Part shown: positions 1-7,952 of the stretch, piece after piece
Position numbering within the stretch: the first letter of the stretch is position 1
Layout: every line of letters begins with the position of its first letter
Source of the DNA: CAYJFK01 sp964369475
GTDB lineage: Bacteria > Bacillota > Clostridia > Oscillospirales > Feifaniaceae
NCBI GenBank assembly: GCA_964369475.1
Contig: CAYJFK010000003.1
Location: forward strand, 1 to 64,000
Length of the DNA: 64,000 nucleotides
Reading direction: 5' to 3'
The notes under the pieces: generated by a model
Databases searched by the model: none
Told to the model about the DNA's origin: nothing
The model's input: only the letters and a program-made list of their open reading frames with translations
Made by a program: the position numbers and the translations under genes

Positions 1-68
1 CCGTTACACTAAGGATATATTATACGATATTACATGAAATATTGCAATAGTCCATCTTGTAAAAATGC

Positions 69-97
69 AAAAAAAAGCGAGGTTAATCCTCGCTTTT
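69..97 (-). terminator. Intrinsic terminator after folD
   Basis: A perfect 10-bp inverted repeat (73-82 and 88-97, arm AAAAGCGAGG) with a 5-base loop. Read on the minus strand it is followed by a run of T, as expected for Rho-independent termination. It sits just past the folD stop and would end the corA-lgt-folD transcript. Confidence 0.85.
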
Positions 98-128
98 AAA
101 TCAACTATGCATCACTATAAATTAATCT

Positions 129-983
129 TTACTTTTTCTCAAGCAGCCCCCACTGCATTTTTGCAGCGGCAATTGTATTTTTAAGTAGCATTGTAATTGT
201 CATAGGCCCGACACCGCCTGGGACTGGGGTTATTGCGGCGGTTTTATTGGAGACATTTTCAAAATCCACGTCGCCACATAGCTTTCCACTCTCGTCTCTG
301 TTAATGCCTACATCTATAACAACAGCGCCCTCTTTTACCATATCTGCCGTTACAAATTTTGCCCTGCCTATTGCCGCAACAAGTATATCGGCCTTCGACG
401 TTACAGCCGCAAGATCCTTTGTTCTGCTATGGCATATTGTAACTGTGCCGTTTTTTTGCATCAGCAGCATGGCTTGCGGTTTGCCTACTATGTTACTTCT
501 GCCGATTATAACGCAGTCCTTGCCCGCAACATCTATATCGTAATGCGAGAGCAGTTCCATAACACCTGCCGGTGTGCAAGGAGCAAATGTGTAGCTGCCT
601 ATCATAACACGGCCGACATTCGACGGATGAAAAGCATCTACATCCTTCATGGGATCAATACCCTCTATAACGGCACTTTCATCGAGGTGTTTTGGCAGTG
701 GAAGTTGGACAAGGATGCCGTTTACACCTGCATCTTTGTTTAGATCCTCCACAAGCTTTGTAAGCTCTGCCATTGTAGTGTCGGCAGGTAGTCTGTACTC
801 CCTCGACTCTATCCCAACAGCAAGGCAAGCTTTACCCTTGTTTTTAACATATACCTGTGATGCCCCATCGTCGCCCACAAGCACGACGGCAAGACATGGT
901 TTTTTCTCCATTGCCGCAACTTCTGCTTTTAGTTCTTCCCTAATCTTTGCCGAAACCGCTTTGCCGTCTATAATAACACTCAT
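129..983 (-). CDS. folD: Bifunctional methylenetetrahydrofolate dehydrogenase/cyclohydrolase FolD
   Basis: Converts 5,10-methylene-THF to 5,10-methenyl-THF with NADP and then to 10-formyl-THF in the cytoplasm, supplying one-carbon units for purines and formyl-Met-tRNA. The protein is 284 residues, a normal family length. The catalytic stretch YVKNKGKAC lies at about 45-53, where the first Lys after YVxx is the expected catalytic residue. GRSNIVGKP (about 161-169) matches the dinucleotide-binding loop, and PGGVGPMT near the C-terminus is the second family signature. It starts at an ATG preceded by GAGGTGTAGT and directly follows lgt, so it is probably the last gene of the corA-lgt-folD transcript, which ends at the hairpin beyond its stop. 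Confidence 0.97.
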   Translation of the reverse strand: MSVIIDGKAVSAKIREELKAEVAAMEKKPCLAVVLVGDDGASQVYVKNKGKACLAVGIESREYRLPADTTMAELTKLVEDLNKDAGVNGILVQLPLPKHLDESAVIEGIDPMKDVDAFHPSNVGRVMIGSYTFAPCTPAGVMELLSHYDIDVAGKDCVIIGRSNIVGKPQAMLLMQKNGTVTICHSRTKDLAAVTSKADILVAAIGRAKFVTADMVKEGAVVIDVGINRDESGKLCGDVDFENVSNKTAAITPVPGGVGPMTITMLLKNTIAAAKMQWGLLEKK

Positions 984-984
984 A

Positions 985-1989
985 CTACACCTCGTCTGAT
1001 ATGTCGTTTATGTCGCTTTGAGCGCCCTCCGCACTGCCCTCTGCAGTGGTCTCGCTCTTTATTTCCTCTGCCATCGCCTCTACTTTATCATCAGATTCCG
1101 TGGTCTCTGTAACACCATCTGTCTGCTCCGCCACTTTTGGAGCATCGCCAGAGGGCACTATTACATCTCCCTCGCTATCTCCCCCGCTCGTCTTAAGGCG
1201 CTTGCCGTTGCCACCTCTTGCAATCATAACAATTGCAAAGGCAACCGCTACAACTGCAACTATCTGCGAAATTCTAAATGTGCCGACATAAAGGCTGTCT
1301 ACCCTTAGCCCCTCTATAAAGAATCTGCCAAAGCCGTACCATCCCATGTACGACCAAAAGACCTTGCCGTCCCATGTTTTTTTCTTAAATATATACATGA
1401 GAAGTAAAAACCCGATACCGTTCCATAGCGACTCGTAGAAAAATGTGGGATGCACCGTTGTTAGAGTGCCGTCAACAAGAAGCTCCATTCCCCACGGAAG
1501 GGTCGTTGCTTCGCCAAATGCCTCTTGGTTTACAAAGTTGCCCCATCTGCCGATGCACTGACCGAGGATAAGAGCAGGTGCTACGCAGTCGAGCAGTGTA
1601 AGTAGCGGTATCTTTTTAACCTTGCAAAATATCGCCACAACAGGCAGTCCGGCTAGGATTGCTCCGTATATCGCTATGCCGCCATTCCAAATGGCTATCA
1701 TCTCGTAAAAGCTATCGTACTGATCGAGGGTAGTAAGCACATAGTATGCCCTTGCGCCTATAACGGCAACAGGGGTCGTTATGAGTGCCATGTCTATAAT
1801 GCAGTCGGGGTTTAGTCCGCTCTTTTTTGCTAAGTTAGAGGCTATCATGACCCCCAAGAAAAAGGCCATTGCAATAAAAATTCCATACCAATATATGTCC
1901 CTACCGAATATCGTAAATGCGACCCTGTTTATATCAAGGTCGTGTATTCCAAGGCCCGGGAACGAGATAAGTCCTGTACCGTGAGGCAT
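985..1989 (-). CDS. lgt: Prolipoprotein diacylglyceryl transferase
   Basis: Integral membrane enzyme that moves diacylglycerol from phosphatidylglycerol to the lipobox cysteine of prelipoproteins, the first step of lipoprotein maturation. Several hydrophobic helices span residues 1 to about 260. The signature GRWGNFVNQE is at 147-156, and HPTFFYES and a C-terminal GRFFIEGLR also fit the family. About 70 residues beyond the last helix form an acidic, Glu/Asp/Ser/Thr-rich tail that is not part of the usual enzyme and should be disordered. It lies 24 bases after corA and 1 base before folD, so it is co-transcribed with both. A lipoprotein client, the peptide-binding protein at 40.7-42.3 kb, occurs in the same window. 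Confidence 0.96.
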   Translation of the reverse strand: MPHGTGLISFPGLGIHDLDINRVAFTIFGRDIYWYGIFIAMAFFLGVMIASNLAKKSGLNPDCIIDMALITTPVAVIGARAYYVLTTLDQYDSFYEMIAIWNGGIAIYGAILAGLPVVAIFCKVKKIPLLTLLDCVAPALILGQCIGRWGNFVNQEAFGEATTLPWGMELLVDGTLTTVHPTFFYESLWNGIGFLLLMYIFKKKTWDGKVFWSYMGWYGFGRFFIEGLRVDSLYVGTFRISQIVAVVAVAFAIVMIARGGNGKRLKTSGGDSEGDVIVPSGDAPKVAEQTDGVTETTESDDKVEAMAEEIKSETTAEGSAEGAQSDINDISDEV

Positions 1990-2013
1990 AATTTCTCCTT
2001 TTGTCTATTAAAA

Positions 2014-2937
2014 TTATAATAAATCGAATTTATTTAAAACGAACATGGCCACAACCATAGCGCCGAGCGCCACCCCAACAGGGAACCAAAAGTTTGCTAC
2101 GGGTATGCTTGCCACATTCATTCCGTAAAAGCCCGAAACGACGGTCGGAATAGTCATAACTATCGTCATTGCGGCTAAAAATTTCATAACTACGTTCAGA
2201 TTGTTCGAAATTATCGAGCCGAAAGCGTCCATCATTCCCGACAAAATGTCTCTGTATATTATAGCCATATCGCCTGCCTGACGAATTTCTATCAAAACGT
2301 CGTCGAGCAAATCTTCGTCCTCGTCCATCAGTTTAACGGCACGGCCACGCATCATTTTTTCTAAGATGATCTCGTTTGCCTTTAAGGAGGTTGTAAAGTA
2401 AACGAGCGACTTTGTAAGCTCCATCATCTGAATTAGCTCTTTGTTCTTCATCGAATGATGCACGCCCTTTTGAATACCTGTCGAAATCTTGTCTATATTT
2501 CTAAGATAGGCGTGGTAGTACCATGTCGAGTTCATTATTACCGACAGGGCAAAGCGAATTCTTGCCCCAGTGTTTACCCCTCTTATTTTACCCTTTTCAA
2601 AGTCTTCTATAACAATATTTTCCTCTGCTGCTATCGTTATTATGTGCTCCTTGTCGAGCACAATGCCTATCGGCACGGTTGTATAAAAGACTGTGTCCTC
2701 CCTATGTTCTTCAAGTGGGAGGTCGGTTATAATTAGGGTTTGTCCGTCTTCCACTTCTATACGTGGCGACTCCTCGATGTCGAGAGAGGATTTTAAAAAG
2801 TCTGCATCTACCTTTAATTCTTCAAGCAGATACTTCATTTCCTCGGCCGTTGGTCTAACAACAGAGACCCAGCCACCTTGTAGCAGTTCGGCTGTCTTTT
2901 CCAGTTTGCCGTTTTCTGTTTTAAAAAATGTTATCAA
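2014..2937 (-). CDS. corA: CorA-family magnesium/divalent cation transporter
   Basis: Membrane channel for Mg2+ (possibly Co2+/Ni2+) uptake, normally pentameric. The 307-residue protein has a soluble N-terminal domain, a long helix, and two C-terminal membrane helices with the selectivity motif GMN at 272-274 (YGMN context). The chosen start is TTG at 2937, preceded by AAAGGTG with 9 bases of spacing; the N-terminus MITFFKTENGKLEK matches the beginning expected for clostridial CorA proteins, and no in-frame ATG fits better. The Shine-Dalgarno sequence lies inside a hairpin that competes with another one overlapping an upstream 15-codon ORF (described separately). It heads a probable corA-lgt-folD operon. 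Confidence 0.94.
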   Translation of the reverse strand: MITFFKTENGKLEKTAELLQGGWVSVVRPTAEEMKYLLEELKVDADFLKSSLDIEESPRIEVEDGQTLIITDLPLEEHREDTVFYTTVPIGIVLDKEHIITIAAEENIVIEDFEKGKIRGVNTGARIRFALSVIMNSTWYYHAYLRNIDKISTGIQKGVHHSMKNKELIQMMELTKSLVYFTTSLKANEIILEKMMRGRAVKLMDEDEDLLDDVLIEIRQAGDMAIIYRDILSGMMDAFGSIISNNLNVVMKFLAAMTIVMTIPTVVSGFYGMNVASIPVANFWFPVGVALGAMVVAMFVLNKFDLL

Positions 2938-2943
2938 AAATGC

Positions 2944-2988
2944 TCACACCTTTCCAAAGGGTGATGCAAAAGGACATTGTCACCCCTT
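2944..2988 (-). promoter_or_regulatory. Mutually exclusive hairpins controlling the corA ribosome-binding site (candidate)
   Basis: Two alternative RNA stems share one strand. Stem 1 pairs 2988-2980 (AAGGGGTGA) with 2964-2956 (TCACCCTTT): 9 bp including one G-U, with a 15-base loop. Stem 2 pairs 2964-2957 (TCACCCTT) with 2952-2944 (AAGGTGTGA): 8 bp with one bulged T and a TGGA loop, and it buries the corA Shine-Dalgarno. Stem 1's 5' arm is exactly the last two sense codons and the stop codon of the upstream small ORF. The pairing is visible in the sequence; the regulatory role is inference. Confidence 0.55.
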
Positions 2989-3027
2989 ATAATGTTGTTT
3001 TCTACTTTGTCCGGGTTCGGGGCTCAT
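2980..3027 (-). CDS. Candidate 15-residue leader peptide upstream of corA
   Basis: Reads MSPEPGQSRKQHYKG followed by TGA. It has a strong Shine-Dalgarno (AAAGGAG, 3040-3034) six bases before its ATG, better than that of corA itself. It lies between a good promoter and corA, in the same frame as corA but separated from it by two TGA codons. The Pro-Glu-Pro run near the N-terminus recalls the acidic/proline pattern of the enterobacterial MgtL leader, where low Mg2+ makes the translating ribosome fall off; that parallel is inference. No homolog is claimed. A second ATG upstream (AAAAAATG) opens a different short frame but lacks a Shine-Dalgarno. Confidence 0.55.
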   Translation of the reverse strand: MSPEPGQSRKQHYKG

Positions 3028-3095
3028 ATCCTTCTCCTTTCGTGCAAATGCACATTTTTTAATCAGTGGTATTCTTAACATTTTTTCCAAATTTT

Positions 3096-3132
3096 ATTAT
3101 ACCATATATAACAGTAGTACGCAACATGTCAA
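3096..3132 (-). promoter_or_regulatory. Probable sigma-A promoter for the corA leader
   Basis: The minus strand shows TATAAT (3101-3096) with TTGCGT 17 bases upstream. There is also a consensus TTGACA (3132-3127) 16 bases upstream of TATATA. Either pair would start transcription roughly 60 bases before the leader-peptide ATG. Confidence 0.65.
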
Positions 3133-3136
3133 ATTG

Positions 3137-3151
3137 ACGGAAATTTTCCGT
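3137..3151. repeat. Short inverted repeat between ftsZ and the corA promoter
   Basis: ACGGAAA-T-TTTCCGT, a perfect 7-bp inverted repeat with a single central base, directly upstream of the TTGACA box. It could be an operator or part of an ftsZ 3' hairpin; no T-run follows on either strand. Confidence 0.35.
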
Positions 3152-3158
3152 AAGGGGC

Positions 3159-3198
<40 letters not shown>

Positions 3199-3228
3199 AC
3201 CCCGTGCCACGTATAGCAAGAACAGTTA

Positions 3229-4491
3229 TTATTTTTTCTTAAATAAATCCAAAACCTTATCAAGATCGTTTATATCAGACTCGAAAGAAGTTCTCGGTCT
3301 CGGTGCTTCTTCAGGGGTGGGAATTGTAGGTGTTGTCTGCGGTTCGGCCGGTTTTGCACCGCTGTCCGGTGTGAAGGGAGCATATGGTGTGCTTGTCCCT
3401 GTCTTTTTAAACGGGTCTGACGGCAGGGCATTTTGCGGTGCTCTCGGAGCCGGTTCCTCTGCCTTTGGTGTCGGTTGCGACGGCTGAGCTGTCTCGGGTG
3501 GTGCAACCTCTGCCTGATCTCCTGCCGTTACATATCTATCAAAGCCTGTTGCTATGATCGACACTTGAATTTCGTCCTTTAGATTGTCGTTAAAGCAAAG
3601 ACCCCAAATGTATATAACATCGGGATGTGCCTGCTCCTCGACCATGGCGGCGGCCTCCTCGACCTCCTCGAGCGAAACATCGGAGGGGACATAGAAGTTG
3701 ATAAGAATGCCTGTCGCCCCTTGAATTGTCGTCTCGATAAGGGGACTGCTTATTGCCTCCATAACAGCTTCCGATGCCTTTTCCTTGCCTGTGCCGACAC
3801 CGACTCCCATGTAGGCAGGGCCTGCATCTCTCATAACGGTGCTAACGTCTGCAAAGTCGACGCTTATGTAGCCCGAGCTGTTAATTAGATCGGATATGCT
3901 TGCAACGCCAAGCCTTAGCACATCGTCTGCCTTTTCAAATGCGTGTTGGAGCGATGTTACCGTGCCGCCGAGCAGTCTTAATCTTTCGTTTGGAATTATA
4001 ATAAGCGAGTCGACACGGCTTGCAAGTTCTTCTATTCCTTGCTCTGCCGCAGTCATCCTGCGTCTGCCTTCGAATTTAAATGGCTTTGTTACAATGCCGA
4101 CGGTAAGTATGCCCATCTCTCTTGCAATTTCAGCAATAATGGGAGATGCACCGGTTCCCGTTCCGCCGCCCATACCTGCAGTTATAAAGACCATATCGGC
4201 ACCCTTTAGGGCTGTGGCGATCTCGTCTCTGCTCTCCTCGGCGGCACGAGAGCCGACTTCGGGGCGAGCACCTGCACCTTGTGCCTTTGTTAGCTTGGTG
4301 CCTATTTGAATTTTCTGAGTAGCCTTGGACTTTTGCAAATCCTGACTATCTGTGTTTATAGCGATAAATTCGACATTGGTAATGCCTGATGTTACCATTC
4401 TGTTTACGGCATTTCCGCCGCCGCCGCCAACGCCGACGACCTTTATGGTGACCGGTGCGGTGTTATTATTGTCAAGCTCTACAAAGGGCAT
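3229..4491 (-). CDS. ftsZ: Cell division GTPase FtsZ
   Basis: Tubulin-like GTPase that polymerises into the Z-ring and recruits the divisome. The 420-residue protein begins with the GGGGGNAVN nucleotide loop (22-30) and has the tubulin signature GGGTGTG at 108-114. A Pro/Ala/Thr-rich linker of about 70 residues follows the globular core. The C-terminal peptide ends DLDKVLDLFKKK, a variant of the usual FtsA/SepF-binding tail. The ATG at 4491 is preceded by CGGAGGTAG. A separate promoter with TATAAT lies between sbp and ftsZ, so ftsZ can be transcribed independently of the upstream dcw genes. No ftsA is adjacent, so SepF or another anchor is presumably encoded elsewhere. Confidence 0.98.
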   Translation of the reverse strand: MPFVELDNNNTAPVTIKVVGVGGGGGNAVNRMVTSGITNVEFIAINTDSQDLQKSKATQKIQIGTKLTKAQGAGARPEVGSRAAEESRDEIATALKGADMVFITAGMGGGTGTGASPIIAEIAREMGILTVGIVTKPFKFEGRRRMTAAEQGIEELASRVDSLIIIPNERLRLLGGTVTSLQHAFEKADDVLRLGVASISDLINSSGYISVDFADVSTVMRDAGPAYMGVGVGTGKEKASEAVMEAISSPLIETTIQGATGILINFYVPSDVSLEEVEEAAAMVEEQAHPDVIYIWGLCFNDNLKDEIQVSIIATGFDRYVTAGDQAEVAPPETAQPSQPTPKAEEPAPRAPQNALPSDPFKKTGTSTPYAPFTPDSGAKPAEPQTTPTIPTPEEAPRPRTSFESDINDLDKVLDLFKKK

Positions 4492-4562
4492 GATTTTCTA
4501 CCTCCGAAATATTTTTTCATTACACACATGGATTTTGCACAAAAAGCAAATCAGATATCCCA

Positions 4563-4580
4563 AAGAGGGGCTTACCCTCT
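4563..4580. repeat. Stem-loop in the ftsZ 5' untranslated region
   Basis: AGAGGG-GCTTA-CCCTCT, six base pairs, about 75 bases upstream of the ftsZ ATG. The T-run follows it only on the plus strand, where there is no gene, so it is more likely a 5' UTR structure than a terminator. Confidence 0.4.
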
Positions 4581-4599
4581 ATTTTTTACTTATAAAAAC

Positions 4600-4629
4600 A
4601 TTATACCACTTTTTTTACTCCATGTTCAA
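4600..4629 (-). promoter_or_regulatory. Probable ftsZ promoter
   Basis: Minus-strand TATAAT (4605-4600) with TTGAAC (4629-4624) and an 18-base spacer. The -35 box overlaps the end of sbp. It would give a 5' UTR of about 100 bases carrying the small hairpin at 4563-4580. Confidence 0.6.
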
Positions 4630-4947
4630 TAGGTTACGACGCATAAAAGCAAAATTTTTAAAAATTCTCATAACAAAAACGACAGCTACGGCAAGTTCGA
4701 GCTCTAAATTTATCTCTCTGCCAAACATTGTCATAAAAACGGCCAAAACCGAGTTTAAGAAAAATCCCGAAATGAAGATTTTTCCATTGTAATTTCCTGC
4801 AAGTTTAGAACTTGCACCGCCCACTATCGTGTCGAAACATGCAAGAAGTGCTATCGCCATATATGGGGATAGGTGCGAGGGGAAATATCCCGGAAAATTA
4901 AGCCCTGCCGCAATGCCTGCAGCTATTCCTATAACACCCCATATCAT
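4615..4947 (-). CDS. sbp: Small basic membrane protein of the Sbp family (DUF1290)
   Basis: A 110-residue protein with three hydrophobic segments: N-terminal MIWGVIGIAAGIAAGL, a central stretch around AIALLACFDTIVGG, and a C-terminal one around ELAVAVVFVMRIF. Proteins of this type (Bacillus Sbp) sit beside ftsZ and DUF881 genes in Firmicutes; their exact role is unknown. The ATG overlaps the DUF881 stop by 4 bases, which indicates translational coupling. Identification rests on size, helix pattern, the conserved TIVGGxRAxLE-like region (here TIVGGASSKLAG) and position between DUF881 and ftsZ. Confidence 0.85.
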   Translation of the reverse strand: MIWGVIGIAAGIAAGLNFPGYFPSHLSPYMAIALLACFDTIVGGASSKLAGNYNGKIFISGFFLNSVLAVFMTMFGREINLELELAVAVVFVMRIFKNFAFMRRNLLNME

Positions 4948-5816
4948 GAACTTGCACCCCCGTCTGATGGGGAGGCATACTTGAAGTTCGAGCCGCCCTT
5001 GTATCCCTTTATCTCTATGCTATCTTGCTGATCTATTGCAATCCCTATTCCCCAGAGCGAGAGTTGTTCTACAACGCCCCCTCTCATGGAGAGAGCACTT
5101 TCAAGTGCCGAAGGGTCTCCTATCGCCGTTATAACGTAGGGGGCTGCATATCTGTTGTTGTTAACGCTTACAATAGAGCCCGCACAGCGTATCTCGCTTG
5201 TGGCAAGCAGCCGCTCGCCGTTTATGGCAAGAGCTTCTGCCCCAGCATCACGCAGTTCATTTATAACGCTTAAAATGTCCGAGTCATGTATTATATAATA
5301 ATTGGGATCGGCCAAAATATCTGTCGTAATTTGCTTTTCGCTATCTGTCATTGTAACTGTAACCCCAGGGCCTACCACATCGGTTATTCCTGCGACAAGT
5401 TCCGCCCTTTTTAGCTGATCTGCAAGAAGGGCGGCATAGTCGCCCGAAGATGCTGCCTCGTCTCTGTATGCTGTTAGATCGTTTTGATATGTAAGCAGTT
5501 CGTTGTAGAGTGCCTCCGACTTGTCTCTCTCCTTGTTTAAAAGGTTTTGCAGTTCCTCCACACGCATTAACTCGTTGTTTTGCACGGCTTGCGCTGTAAA
5601 ATCTACGCTTTTAAACTGCACCGTTAGCAAAAAGGAGAACATCATACATACTCCGACAAGGGCAAGCTTTCCCATAATGCTGTACCTTTTTTGTTCGGGT
5701 ACATCTTCTCCTTTTATCTTGCCACTATCGCCTATGTTGCCATTATCGCTTATCTTGGCATCTTCGCTTATATAGCCGTTGTTATTAATATCGTCTCTTT
5801 CGTTAAAGTCTTGCAT
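4944..5816 (-). CDS. DUF881 family membrane protein
   Basis: A 290-residue protein with a polar N-terminus rich in repeated I/N/G/D residues, one transmembrane segment (about residues 48-66), a coiled-coil stretch (LQNLLNKERDKSEALYNEL region) and a periplasm-side globular domain. The domain contains GPGVTVTMTDS and NELRDAGAEALAINGERL, which are typical of DUF881. Members are found next to sbp and ftsZ in Clostridia and Bacillus and are thought to be division or envelope associated, but no reaction is known. It starts at an ATG 31 bases after ftsQ and its stop overlaps sbp. Confidence 0.88.
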   Translation of the reverse strand: MQDFNERDDINNNGYISEDAKISDNGNIGDSGKIKGEDVPEQKRYSIMGKLALVGVCMMFSFLLTVQFKSVDFTAQAVQNNELMRVEELQNLLNKERDKSEALYNELLTYQNDLTAYRDEAASSGDYAALLADQLKRAELVAGITDVVGPGVTVTMTDSEKQITTDILADPNYYIIHDSDILSVINELRDAGAEALAINGERLLATSEIRCAGSIVSVNNNRYAAPYVITAIGDPSALESALSMRGGVVEQLSLWGIGIAIDQQDSIEIKGYKGGSNFKYASPSDGGASS

Positions 5817-5847
5817 AATTACTTTTCTACCTTCTGTTTATTTAAAG

Positions 5848-6633
5848 CTATCCTTTTAATTCGGCATTTGTCGGCTTGTATATAGCCTGTCCCTCTACGC
5901 TTAAATCGAGTATTCCATAAGCACTTGTCGGCAGTTTTGCGGCAGATGCCGTTGCAAAACGAAGCTTTGCATCTACATCTAACCTATCGCCCATTTCTAT
6001 AACAAAGCGGTCTAAATATATAACATTAATATTTAGCATGTCGGTAATGTCTATCATGGATATGTCTTTATCCATACCATTATCTTTCATAGAGGTCAAA
6101 ATGTCAACACAAACAAGTCGCTCTACCTCAGAGTTGAAAGATAGTGTGTCGCCTGTCGCTTGTCCTATATCGAATGAACCTTTAATTAACGGTAAACCTT
6201 CATGAGTTGGATTTGCTCGCCCCAGTATTTTGTACGTATCACTTACTATAAATACACCTTCGGGAAGTGCTACCTTAAAGTGTTCGATTTCGGCCTCTAC
6301 CGTTATTTTTAAGTTTGATGTAAGGGTCGGCCGTACCTTTACATCTTTTAGATATGGCATTACTTCGAGCATAGCGACCTCGAGCTCGTCGAAGGGTATT
6401 AGCAGTAGACGCTCGCCAACCTCTATGCCTGTTGCAATTTCTATATCTTCTGCAGGGTATATGCTGTCGCCCTCTACTTCTATGTCGGCAACAACAAGCT
6501 TGTCGACAGCATAGGCAGAGAGCATAAAGAGCACAGCCGCTACAAAGACAAGGCAAACGAGCATAAGGCGAACTCTCGCCCTACGCCGTTGCCTACGCCG
6601 CTTTTTATTTAGCTGTTCTGCTTTCTTTTTCAA
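5848..6633 (-). CDS. ftsQ: Division protein FtsQ/DivIB
   Basis: Bitopic membrane protein linking FtsL/FtsB-type proteins in the divisome. The N-terminus is extremely basic (KKRRRQRRRARVR), one helix follows at about 22-44, and a POTRA domain begins at VVADIEVEGDSIYP. 261 residues is normal. The best start is TTG at 6633, which overlaps the last 29 bases of murA, so translation is probably coupled; the next in-frame ATG would remove the basic arm and half the helix. The FtsQ assignment is by topology, POTRA pattern and location after murA, the classical Firmicute position. Confidence 0.9.
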   Translation of the reverse strand: MKKKAEQLNKKRRRQRRRARVRLMLVCLVFVAAVLFMLSAYAVDKLVVADIEVEGDSIYPAEDIEIATGIEVGERLLLIPFDELEVAMLEVMPYLKDVKVRPTLTSNLKITVEAEIEHFKVALPEGVFIVSDTYKILGRANPTHEGLPLIKGSFDIGQATGDTLSFNSEVERLVCVDILTSMKDNGMDKDISMIDITDMLNINVIYLDRFVIEMGDRLDVDAKLRFATASAAKLPTSAYGILDLSVEGQAIYKPTNAELKG

Positions 6634-7888
6634 CTTCTATACTCGCTCCCAATAAAGAAAAGTCTCGTACGATGTCCTCGTACCCTCTGTCTATAAAGTG
6701 AGTCCCCGTCACTACCGTTTCACCGCCTGCCGCAAGACCTGCCACAACAAGTGCTGCGCCGCCTCTAAGCTCCATTGCCTCTACCTTTGTGCCGTACATG
6801 GCATTTGTGCCGATGACCTTTGCCGTGCACTCGTCTATTTCTATATTAGCACCCATAGAAATTAGCGGTGCGACATGTCTAAATCTGTTTTCAAACACTC
6901 TTTCTGTTAAATATGTAACCCCCTGTGCCACACATGCCGCCGCCATAAAGGGTGCGCCCATGTCTGTCGGGAAGGAGGGATGCGGTGCCGTTATAACTTG
7001 GCCGACAGCTCTCGGACGGCCTCGCATTGCAAAGCGAATTCCGTCCTCTTGCTCTAATATCTCTGCACCCATCTTTATAAACTCGTCCGATACAGGGTGC
7101 ATGTCGTCGCCCTTTGCGCCTTTGATAAATATATCCCCACCGGCCGCAACAGCGCCTGCCATAATAGTGCCTGTCATTATGCGGTCGGGCATTACGTTGT
7201 AGCATGTCGGGTTTAGGGCGGCAACTCCGTCTATGTAGATTATATCTGTGCCCGCACCGTAGACCTTTGCCCCCATCTTGTTAAGGGCATTTTGCAAATC
7301 GACAATCTCGGGCTCTTTTGCCGCCCCTTTTATTGTGGTGCGACCACTTAGTAGCACACTTGCAAATATTGTGTTTTCCGTTGCACCGACCGAAGGAAAG
7401 GGTAGAGTTATCTCTGCCGCCCGTCCGTTTTTCAGTCTGCAATCTATTCGGCCGTCAATCTCGACGGTCTGCGCCGACAGCTCGCCAAGCGCTGCAAGGT
7501 GCATGTCTATCGGCCTAAGCCCAATTGCACAGCCGCCCGGCATTGTTACACTGCCCTCGCCTGTGCGCCCAAGCAGAGCGCCGAGCAAGATAATCGAGGA
7601 GCGCATCTCCTTCATTAGATGCTTTGGCACCTCCGACGAGCGCACCTCGCTTGCGTCTATCGCCACTGTGTCGCCGTCCCTCGTTACCTCGCAACCGAGG
7701 TGTTCAAGTATTTCTATCATAACAAGGACATCCGCAATGTTCGGGCAATTTGTTAGTACTGTCACCCCAGAAACGAGCAGTGAGGCCGCAAGTAGCGGCA
7801 ATGCGGAATTTTTTGCCCCCTGTGCCTTGACCTCGCCCGACAAGGAGCGCCCTCCCAAAATGCGAAAATCTCCCCTACCGACAACCAC
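6605..7888 (-). CDS. murA: UDP-N-acetylglucosamine 1-carboxyvinyltransferase MurA
   Basis: First committed step of peptidoglycan synthesis: transfers enolpyruvate from PEP to UDP-GlcNAc. The substrate-binding KNS is at 26-28, and the catalytic loop MPGGCAIGLRP has the Cys at 120 that fosfomycin alkylates, so the enzyme should be fosfomycin sensitive. 427 residues is typical. The start is GTG at 7888 with GGAAGGG eight bases upstream. It lies between murG and ftsQ in the dcw cluster and overlaps ftsQ. Clostridia often have a second murA; none is in this window. Confidence 0.97.
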   Translation of the reverse strand: MVVGRGDFRILGGRSLSGEVKAQGAKNSALPLLAASLLVSGVTVLTNCPNIADVLVMIEILEHLGCEVTRDGDTVAIDASEVRSSEVPKHLMKEMRSSIILLGALLGRTGEGSVTMPGGCAIGLRPIDMHLAALGELSAQTVEIDGRIDCRLKNGRAAEITLPFPSVGATENTIFASVLLSGRTTIKGAAKEPEIVDLQNALNKMGAKVYGAGTDIIYIDGVAALNPTCYNVMPDRIMTGTIMAGAVAAGGDIFIKGAKGDDMHPVSDEFIKMGAEILEQEDGIRFAMRGRPRAVGQVITAPHPSFPTDMGAPFMAAACVAQGVTYLTERVFENRFRHVAPLISMGANIEIDECTAKVIGTNAMYGTKVEAMELRGGAALVVAGLAAGGETVVTGTHFIDRGYEDIVRDFSLLGASIEVEKESRTAK

Positions 7889-7952
7889 TTTATCAACCCT
7901 TCCGACATATTATCATATATCCATAATATGCGAAATAGGTAATTTTTGGTAT

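Noticed and set aside
2937..3027. Leader ORF as a recoded N-terminal part of CorA (same frame)
   Set aside because: Two TGA codons intervene, and TGA is a normal stop elsewhere in the window (for example at the ends of the LUD, C45 and mtnK genes). CorA is full length without it.
2937..3060. M-box magnesium riboswitch before corA
   Set aside because: The leader of about 150 bases is occupied by a small ORF and two simple stems; none of the M-box core could be recognised.
4563..4590. Hairpin plus T-run as a terminator on the plus strand
   Set aside because: No plus-strand gene precedes it; it lies in the ftsZ 5' UTR.
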